Below, one piece after another: positions 55,385 through 64,000 of a DNA stretch of 64,000 nt. The notes under the pieces were generated by a model. It saw only the letters and a program-made list of their open reading frames with translations, was not told the origin of the DNA and did no database searches. Both the position numbers and the translations under genes were made by a program. The stretch comes from Actinostola sp. cb2023 (taxonomy: Eukaryota > Cnidaria > Anthozoa > Actiniaria > Actinostolidae). The DNA is taken from the NCBI GenBank assembly GCA_033675265.1, contig JAUJYZ010001121.1:1-64000 (forward strand), given 5' to 3'. The stretch's first letter is position 1; the number at the start of each line of letters is the position of its first letter.

Positions 55385-58300
55385 TTAAGGTGGCGAGAAC
55401 CTATTTATTGGCGCGTTGGCTACATTTTTGAGTCGCGCGGTATACCGACAAAAAATTGACCGATTTCTGTGATTTTTACCCTTCTAATTAAAGAATGTTT
55501 GAATTTTAAGAAATGGGTATTCGTGTTTTTTTCGGAGTAAAAGTGTCGGAAATATTAACGTATTTTAAAAAGGTATCTTTCAAAAGAAATGCCCGTAACT
55601 TCGAATTTCCACGACCGATGTTTTCCTTACTTCAGCAAATAAGCCTTCAGCTATAACGTTTTCAATCTGGCATGTTTCATAATAATAATGACCATACAAC
55701 TCATTTCACAAATGTTACTTCAATTTACTGTAAAAATGCAATACTAACGCATTTGCCGTTCGCTAGTACACAAATAGCGGAGGATTACAGCCTGACTATC
55801 TACATTCTGAAAGGCTAATGCTATCACAAGCTTAATTGGAAAGAACCTAAGTCATCAGAAACCTACAACAAACACAGTCGGCAATAAAAGAAGCAGTATT
55901 TTATGCTGCATGCAAGGCGAAATCATATATCTTATATTCATTCGACTTATCGCGCAATTGTTCCTTTATCTTCCAAAATAATCTTAGCATGACAAAATAC
56001 AGCACCTACGAATAACGCTTACCAATTTCCAGAATCATAGGTTCTATTTCCGAGGAGAAATAAAGCCACCAGGTCGAGTACTTCTAACTATCCGCATTTC
56101 GCTGCAATGAAAACCCCGCTTTGCTTGATAATATATTCAAGATCTCTGGTTTTGTTGACACATTCCTCACGGGCAGTGCAGGCCACTAGGGGATAACGTG
56201 TCTTGAACATATGAAAAGCTACCTCGTTGGAGGTAGTCTTTTTTAAATAATGAGTTGAAGTTGTTTTCTCATTTCAATATTCAATATATAACGTGTTTTG
56301 CTTGATAAGACATCTAGTGCGTGTGCAACATCGAGAATGGTACCGTTTTCTCCTAATATTTATAATATAAAAGAAGTAAAACATCTCAATTATTATTTAT
56401 CGTGAACTGAGGTATCGAAAATCCCATGTTATACATGCTATTATGATAATAGTGGATGAAAAAGTATCTCAAAAGATTACACTAAACAAAATGAAATTTT
56501 AATCGACACATCCTTTACATTTTCAGCTAACCTTCGAATTCATTAATTCAATATCATTATTTGCTTGGTACACTGTCAGTGTTTTATATTACTAGGATTA
56601 TGATATGATATAACTTTCTACATGAAAAGAACTATTGAATTACTGTTGCTTGTTGAAATAAAATATGATTTTTGTCAAAATTTCTGCGTTACTTGTAATT
56701 GCTCCGGTCATTAGATCGACCACGCCCTTCGCACCAGAACAAGAATGAGCGTTCTTGACCGCATGGTAGGTTAGTCCCCATCTTGGCCATTTTTTCAATC
56801 ATATAAGGAGACAAGATGCTGTTCAGATTCCCTTTGAAAGTTAGAACTCGAAGTGATGTCTCAGCCTTTTCTTTCATTCTCAGAAATGCTGTCTTTATTG
56901 GGATAGAATTAGCATGAGTGACAGATAAGCAGGCCTTTAGACGCTCATCTTCCATGATGACTTGCAGGGCAGTTGAATCTTCTAGGGCATCATGTGCCAT
57001 AAATTGTTTTCCTGTGACATCTTGGTATATTGATCCCAGTGTCTTAGACTTGTTGAGCCATCGTTCTTTTCTTAAAGAAGGTAGGCTGTCTCCAAAATAT
57101 AGAGGCATCTCAAGTGCCCTAGCTATTCCCTTTCGCACAGTGAAAGCTGATACATTAACCTGGGCGTTTCAAAAACATTTGAGTTATGTCCGATTAGGAC
57201 ACAAGGATGCTGATTAGAATCCAGGTATGAAAGAAAAGGCTGAGACATCACTTCGAGTTCTAACTTTCAAAGGGAATCTGAACATCATCTTGTCTCCTTC
57301 TATGATTGAAAAAATGGCCAAGACGGGACCAACCTACCATGCGGTCAAGAACGCTCATTCTTGTTCTGGTGCGAAGGGCGTGGTCGATCTAATGACCGGA
57401 GCAATTACAAGTAACGCAGAAATTTTGACAAAAATCATATTTTATTTCAACAAGCAACAGTAATTCAATAGTTCTTTTCATGTAGAAAGTTATATCATAT
57501 CATAATCCTAGTAATATAAAACACTGACAGTGTACCAAGCAAATAATGATATTGAATTAATGAATTCGAAGGTTAGCTGAAAATGTAAAGGATGTGTCGA
57601 TTAAAATTTCATTTTGTTTAGTGTAATCTTTTGAGATACTTTTTCATCCACTAGGCATAGTAGCATGTATAACATGGGATTTTCGATACCTCAGTTCACG
57701 ATAAATAATAATTGAAATGTTTTACTTCTTTTATATTATAAATATTAGGAGAAAACGGTACCATTCTCGATGTTGCACACGCACTAGATGTCTTATCAAG
57801 CAAAACACGTTATATATTGAATATTGAAATGAGAAAACAACTTCAACTCATTATTTAAAAAAGACTACCTCCAACGAGGTAGCTTTTCGTATGTTCAAGA
57901 CACGTTATCCCCTAGTGGCCTGCACTGCCCGTGAGGAATGTGTCAACAAAACCAGAGATCTTGAATATATTATCAAGCAAAGGGGTTTTCATTGCAGCGA
58001 AATGCGGATAGTTAGAAGTACTCGACCTGGTGGCTTTATTTCTCCTCGGAAATAGAACCTATGATTCTGGAAATTGGTAAGAGTTATTCGTAGGTGCTGT
58101 ATTTTGTCATGCTAAGATTATTTTGGAAGATAAAGGAACAATTGCGCGATAAGTCGAATGAATATAAGATATATCATTTCGCCTTGCATGCAGCGTAAAA
58201 TACTGCTTCTTTTATTGCCGACTGTGTTTGTTGTAGGTTTCTGATGACTTAGGTTCTTTCCAATTAAGCTTGTGTGATAGCATTAGCCTTTCAGAATGTA

Positions 58301-58716
58301 GATAGTCAGGCTGTAATCCTCCGCTATTTGTGTACTAGCGAACGGCAAATGCGTTAGTATTGCATTTTTACAGTAAATTGAAGTAGCATTTGTGAAATGA
58401 GTTGTATGGTCATTATTATTATGAAACATGCCAGATTGAAAACGTTATAGCTGAAGGCTTATTTGCTGAAGTAAGGAAAACATCGGTCGTGGAAATTCGA
58501 AGTTACGGGCATTTCTTTTGAAAGATACCTTTTTAAAATACGTTAATATTTCCGACACTTTTACTCCGAAAAAAACACGAATACCCATTTCTTAAAATTC
58601 AAACATTCTTTAATTAGAAGGGTAAAAATCACAGAAATCGGTCAATTTTTTGTCGGTATACCGCGCGACTCAAAAATGTAGCCAACGCGCCAATAAATAG
58701 GTTCTCGCCACCTTAA
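55385..58716. mobile_element. Element T: TTAA-flanked foldback with 1.49 kb arms
   Basis: Runs 55389-58712 between TTAA copies (55385-55388 and 58713-58716). Ends are GGTGGCGAGAACC and GGTTCTCGCCACC. The left arm 55389-56877 and the right arm 57227-58712 are nearly perfect inverted copies, separated by a 349-bp centre. The inner parts of the arms and the centre hold an exonuclease-like fragment. No transposase is encoded. Confidence 0.88.
56689..57217 (-). pseudogene. DEDDh-type exonuclease fragment captured in element T
   Basis: On the minus strand an upstream frame reads CVLIGHNSNVFETPRL, like the Exo II motif of DnaQ/TREX-type exonucleases. After a one-base shift near 57135 the next frame reads FGDSLPSLRKERW and later GKQFMAHDALEDSTALQ, like Exo III with the HD...D residues. 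The Exo I motif is missing and the C-terminus lies in the arm. The right arm repeats the last part (57227-57463). It is probably a captured host or transposon exon and is not functional as it stands. Confidence 0.6.
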
Positions 58717-58719
58717 GTG

Positions 58720-59290
58720 TGAACAGGCATGGAATTGACAGTGATTGATTTGTAACTGAATGACTTTCTCGGCGGGAGTTCGAGGAAAGATTGCAAATGA
58801 GTTCTGCGGGAATAGGCATGAAATTGCCAGTGTTTGATTTGTAAAATGACTTTCTCGGCGGGGGTTCGAGGAATTATTGCAAATGAGTTATGCGTGAACA
58901 GGCATGAAAATGCCAGTGTTTGATTTGTAAAATGACCTTGTCGGGTTGGTTCAGAGAATATTGCAAATGAGTTCTTGTGAATAACTATTGTTCTTTGAAA
59001 ACAGGTTTGACAATACCAGTGGGTAATTTGTAAAATGACCTTCTCGTCGGGTTGGTTCAGAGAATACTGCAAATGAGTTCTTGTGAATAACTATTGTTCT
59101 TTGAAAACAGGCTTCACAATACCAGTGGGTAATTTATAAAATGACCTTCTCGTCGGGTTGGTTCAGAGAAGACTGCAAATGAGTTCTTGGGAATAGCTGT
59201 TCTGTGTAATCGGGTACTATATGCCGTCGCTTGATTGGCTAAATGACTGCTCGGGCGGGGTGTCCGATCGAGAAGAGATTGCAATTGTAA
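58720..59290. repeat. Minisatellite, ~75-125-bp units
   Basis: About six copies of a unit containing TTGTAAAATGACCTTCTCG, GGGTTGGTTCAGAGAA and TTGCAAATGAGTTCT. The middle copies share a longer insert (TTGTGAATAACTATTGTTCT). The minus-strand frame at 58713-59072 is a repeat product. Confidence 0.88.
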
Positions 59291-62025
59291 TGAAGCAAAT
59301 TTGAATTTCTAGTAGCTCTTCGGCTTGTCATTTATGGATTCAGACACGGAATGACAAGCTGTTAAAACCTTACAAGGCGATGGATACTTAATTTGACAAA
59401 GCCATCGGTTGAGAGCTTTCTGAGAATAATTATGAACCCGGCTTCCGGACTTCCCGGGCCCGAGTTTACATACCGAGTTTAACAAATATGAAGCGTTGGA
59501 GTTGGTGGTTTCGTGAAAGAACGCAGCTCATGATACTAATAATGGAAAGAGTAACTACTACCGAATTACCTATGAGACACTCCGAGATAAAGTTACTGAG
59601 GAAAATGTATATCACAGGGCACGGGTGTTTGCTGCTTGTACTTTCAATCAGTACCTGTTTCTACTTTCAAACAGTACGTACTGAAAGATTTGATCACTCT
59701 CGGCGCAAAAAAATAATAAAGTTCGACTGTTGGTGCACGGAGTCATGAAAATGAGTTTGACCTACCAATAAACAGTGTATATACGTGTAAGATTTAATAG
59801 CTTCAACATATTTATATACAATAAAACGAATTAAGTCTCAGAGTTTTGATAGCTTTGAAAAAGGGGTATCTAAATCAACCCCCCCGGTAATACTGGGTCT
59901 TGGCTGTTATCTCTCTGCTGACTTGTCGGGGTTTGTTCTCGTAACACGTCATCCCGTTTCTTGATCTTTTATTCCAGGAGAGTATATCCTGGCCTGGGGA
60001 ACGTGATGTTCAATTTTCACATACGGATCACCGCGCAAGCAGAAATAACGGAAAATGATCATGTGCCAAACCCCGTCAATGTCGGCAGATAGATGACACA
60101 GGTCAGGGCCGGATCCAGAAATTTGTGAGGGGGTGTCCAAATAAAAATAAAAATCGGAAACTGTTTTTATCAGTTTACACGATTCCTGGTTTCTCGAGGT
60201 AGCTATTGTCTTCGAGGCTAATTCGAGTTTACTAATTTTGAAGCGTCCCACCACGCCACCAATTGGCGCTTAGAAGAACAAGTCCACCAGCGTAAGACGT
60301 CTTGGATGCTTCCTGGCAAAGTTCGTTATTATGGTTTTAATGTCAATGGGCATGTCATAATGGACATGCGTTAACGCTAGATCGTTACGTCGGTCCTATC
60401 CCATAATGCTTCTCATGTAGGTCTTTTTAAAAGTAGGTGAGCTCACTGTTGGCTCTCTCCGTCTCACAAGATGACACTCCGATAGTATCTCTGTTGTAGC
60501 TCCTGTCAGCTGCCATTTCTCCAAGAGATCGTTCAATCGCAGGGGATAGCTCGCATATAAATACTTCGAAACTGTCGTGCCTCTACAGACCTGGTATGAC
60601 GCGTGTCAAGAAGGCGTTTCCTTTCTGCATCTGACAGGACCTCCTTTATCCACTCCTGCAGGTTTTGTTTCTTTTTGGTGAATTGTTGAAGCTGATAGCA
60701 CAACTTTCTCGGATGTGTCCACCATGTTTCTAACGGCAACCGTTGCTTGGAACACTAACTAATCTGATATTTAAATCCATTCAGTTGAGCAACTCAATTA
60801 GTGTTCACGCTACGATGAACGTACCTGTTAAAAGTTTCCAGAATGGAACGCTGTTTTGGAGCACGAGCTCTTTTTTATGATATATTTGAATTATTTAATT
60901 CTCGTCAAAAGAACTGAAGACTGAACGATACAGCAGCGTGTCAAAAGCTCGGCATATCAGACAGTTAATTATTGTAACGCAGAATTGGCTTGTTTGTTTA
61001 GCCTAATTTTCATCTCGTTTTTTTTTTTTTTTTTTAACGTATTGGATCTAAAGATAATCACCGAAGGGCGAAGGCTCTAACAACATGATTTATCAACACG
61101 AGACATTGCTTCTGAATTCACAAACATTGTTGGAGGAAGGTTATGTCGTCTTGTTTTCAAAATAACCACAATAATTCATAGAGATATGGATATATCAATC
61201 CAATACTAGTACTTCAAAGGGTTTAGAGACTCTTAGAACTTAGAATAAAGTGAGTTGATACACGCAGTGAAAAACTGAAAATAAAAGCAATGCAAGCAGA
61301 GGTAAACCCATATTTACACTTATAATTCTAAACATTGTTAATTACTTTGCGATGCCTAGTTTATGTATACGGTATTTGTATAATTTGTATGGATATATTT
61401 ATGGTACCAATTAATCTATGTCATTGTCATTCATGATTCGCTGAGTTTGTGAAATGCAGTACTGAAATTGCAAGGAAAGCATGTTCTATCGAGTCACGCA
61501 ACGAGCGACCAAACGCTGTTTTAATCGCACTAAGATATCTATATTTAGTTCTGAAATAGGCTACATATCAGTTAGAAGCCCGACTTCACGCTAGTAGAGC
61601 ATCTAGTTATATTATTATTTTCCCGTCTCTTCGTTTTCTTTCTTCTTTTGAGGGGTGGAGGTGAAAACATTTGGAAGTGAAAAGAAAAACCTCAGCCGAA
61701 GGGGGTATCCGTGGGGCACCCCCTGAACATACCTCTGTCATGTTACTAATCCCTGAGAGGATACCAATGAACTGAAACGCTTTGTGTGTGTGTTTCCTAA
61801 TGCCAATCTGGCGTAAACTCGCCAGCCAGGATGAGTATCATAAAGTATACAGCTAAGGCATTTTTACCCCGATATTTGTGGTTTTAGTTTTGGGTGAGGA
61901 TTGGGGAGTTATGAGGATTGGGGTATTATTTCTAGTGAAATAAGGTTTGGGAGAAGGAACTGATATGAGAATTGAGGGTTTGTGGAACTCACAGCAACAA
62001 AGTTGTAACAGACAGGTGCAAGGGC
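59291..62025. other. Intergenic, no supported gene
   Basis: Long stretch with only short frames. A 68-residue minus-strand frame at 60533-60739 (start MPLETWWTHP, helical and charged) is the most gene-like but has no recognisable family. 61440-61610 repeats parts of 54440-54715. Confidence 0.5.
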
Positions 62026-62415
62026 GGCTGATCAATATTTTATCCCATACCTTAATTCAGCTGAGCATGAATGAGAGTGTTATGTAATAGAATACTATTC
62101 ATAACACTCTAATGAGATGCAAAGATGAAATACGGTATAATAATGCCTCGTTAACACCCACGTGCACGTGTGCCGGTGCACAGTGGCAATATATACGGCA
62201 TCAAAGGCAGGACACTCCCTTCTTGCTCAGTTCCAGCGGAACAGTGGTCAGATGAACGGCTCACCCACCCGCCCAATAGATTCGCGTGGGTCGTATTCTC
62301 CTGACCACCTAAGCCAAGCTGTTCCAGCTTGGCTTAGACCGCTGATCAATATTTTATCCCATACCTTAATTCAGCTGAGCATGAATGAGAGTGTTATGTA
62401 ATAGAATACTATTCA
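62026..62415. repeat. 78-bp direct repeats around a copied block
   Basis: 62026-62103 and 62338-62415 are direct copies (both contain TGATCAATATTTTATCCCAT). Between them lies a block matching 55303-55380 and a region with a short AAGCCAAGCTG/CAGCTTGGCTT hairpin. Sequence after 62405 matches the inverse of 54895-54955, so this locus is related to the MITE S region. Confidence 0.8.
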
Positions 62416-62659
62416 CTTCATATGTAATCGATTTTCAAAAGAAAACATTTCGTGTCATATACACTTTAAGAGCTCTCCTTACCACTTGAAACTACTTGTT
62501 CTCTAAACTAAAGTTAGAGGATTTAATTCCTATTTATCAGAAACTATTATCAAATTAATTAATAATTAATGAGAACAAAATAAAGGAAATCAATACCGTG
62601 AAGGATGTTTGGATATGTGGTGTTTTTAAATTAAAACTATAATACAATAAAGTACAAAT

Positions 62660-62815
62660 TGATGAAAGCGAAAACGAGAAGTGAATACATTTTGATAGAT
62701 ATTACAAATTAGTATATTTCGACGACTATCTGTCGCCATCGAATGCCAGCGCAAAAACATACTAGTTTGTATATCCATCAAAATGTATTCACTTCTCGTT
62801 TTCGCTTCATCATCA
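62660..62815. mobile_element. Small MITE with ~55-bp inverted ends
   Basis: The ends share TGATGAAAGCGAAAACGAGA and the complement, with paired inner sequence CATTTTGAT(A/G)GATAT. About 155 bp in total. Confidence 0.8.
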
Positions 62816-63587
62816 AATTGTATGTCCATAAATTTACATTTACCAGTACAAATTACTCTCCAATTTTTAGGTGAAATTTGAGCGTCATATGTAATTTCAC
62901 TGTTGCCATGGTGATATTTCCTCCTCTCCCAAAACAGAAATGGCGTCGAGATTTGATTTTAATAGTGGAGCTAGGAAGACGAAATTTCAATGTTAAGACA
63001 ACAGCAACGAACGAAAATACGAAAAAAAAACATCAATAACTGGATGGACAATTTTTCAAAAGAAAATATCGAGAACTGAACACCAAAAAGTCACGAACCA
63101 GAAGGGCTGGATACTAATTTTGGAGATATTTTACGCTTCCGTACGTATGTAATACTTTATGATACTAATTGGTAATCACTTTTGGGATAAAGTGTTTGTC
63201 GATCAGCATAAAATTTTGTAAACTTTAACTTTGAATTTCTCTAAGAATTATTCCATTCTCGTTCCCAGACCCTTCTCAGCTTTCTAACGAAAAATCGTAG
63301 GCTCTGGTAAGAGACGTCTCAAGCCTCAATTTGATTGGTCGCATATCAAGCTTTACCGTGTCGGATACTTTCAATGATGGCACTTGAGATAAGTCATCTT
63401 GTCTGTCATCATTATACTTATTTAGCCTAGAAACGAATGACCGAAGGCCTAGTAGCTTTTTTCTTGTTTTTCTTCCTTTATTAAAGTTTCAATCGCAGAA
63501 TTCGAATGGTCAGCATAGTTTACAAAGAATTGCGTTTTCTTGACAAGTTTTCTCCATTGCGAAAGCGGATCGTCTGATATTATTTTG
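62816..63587. other. Intergenic, no supported gene
   Basis: No coding or repeat structure recognised. Confidence 0.4.
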
Positions 63588-63958
63588 TCATTCGAGACAA
63601 ATCCGGGAGTAGAGGTCACGATTCACTCCGAGTCTGATGCGGTGATGACGGATTTTTGACAACTTGGTTTCTATATAAGGAATCGATCTTGTTATCACTT
63701 CAAAATGGAATGTAGCCGCATTCAACGCTGGAAAGCTTGATATGGAAATGATTCCATGCGCAATTAGCGACAAATATGCACAACTACAATAATATGCTAA
63801 GAGAATACGAATTTTGGCACTTTTCAAGTCTTCCGTAATTTTTAAGTCATCTTTCATCCTTAACACAGCACATGGGATTCCTGTATTTGCCAATTTGGAT
63901 ATCTGCTCCTCCATTATCGTAGTGTTAAGTGGCGAAATTGCCCTATACCACTATGACG
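63588..63958 (-). pseudogene. RecQ-like helicase fragment
   Basis: Starting after a possible AG splice acceptor near 63959, the minus strand reads AISPLNTTIMEEQISKLANT, GIPCAVLR and KSAKIRILLA, resembling motif Ia and the following strand of RecQ-type helicases. The similarity stops after about 60 residues and the rest of the frame looks unrelated. It could be an exon whose remainder lies outside the window, or a transposon-derived piece. Confidence 0.4.
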
Positions 63959-64000
63959 TCACATCAAAACAATCTATTGTTTAAACGCTAAGGATCATGG

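Overview
The window looks like metazoan nuclear DNA, most likely from a cnidarian. It is AT-rich, has spliced genes with GT-AG introns, and carries a single-exon class A GPCR, a U6 snRNA-like sequence, a Maverick/Polinton and many terminal-inverted-repeat (TIR) DNA transposons. The species cannot be named from sequence alone. Almost everything is mobile DNA; the clearest host gene is the receptor at 52803-53819 (minus). No rRNA, convincing tRNA or CRISPR array was seen.

Layout. 1-2505: intergenic DNA with a G-rich hairpin tract and a CCCTA microsatellite. 2506-11169: element A, an 8.7 kb transposon flanked by TTAA, with about 1.45 kb TIRs and a six-exon transposase-like gene that reads open throughout. 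11170-11299: a scrap of non-LTR retrotransposon. 11300 to about 45500: a decayed Polinton of about 34 kb. Its polymerase gene is split at 12930-25682 by three elements stacked at one TTAA: D (TTAA-flanked MITE), C (TAA-flanked, with a decayed CXC-domain gene) and E (a second, broken relative of element A). The rest of the Polinton carries tandem small ORFs, capsid genes, a cysteine protease, a packaging ATPase, a chromodomain integrase, penton-like genes, pX-like small basic proteins and a GRF zinc-finger protein. It is interrupted again at 37942-40002 by element H. 45509-50742: a small foldback MITE and a minus-strand LINE fragment split by element F at a TTAA. 51178-52556: a degenerate minisatellite. 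52803-53819: the GPCR. 54113-54205: the U6-like sequence. 55385-58716: element T, a TTAA-flanked foldback with 1.49 kb arms and a captured exonuclease fragment. 58720-64000: a minisatellite, duplicated blocks, a MITE and, at the right edge, a fragment resembling a RecQ-type helicase.

How it works together. The Polinton genes form virus-like modules: replication (protein-primed PolB), integration (integrase), packaging (ATPase), maturation (protease) and capsid (double jelly-roll major capsid, penton-like proteins, pX-like peptides). Most long genes are broken by single-base indels or in-frame stops, so this copy is probably inactive, unless some of the breaks are assembly errors in homopolymers. 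Many gene junctions are ATGA or TAATG stop-start overlaps, which suggests translational coupling.

Elements A and E encode the same kind of protein: Cys/His-rich N-terminal modules, an RNase H-like core with D...DNAGCYH...GKxxCDR motifs, and a C2H2-type finger. Intron positions differ between the two copies. TTAA target use recurs for A, D, E, F and T. No function is claimed for most small Polinton ORFs.
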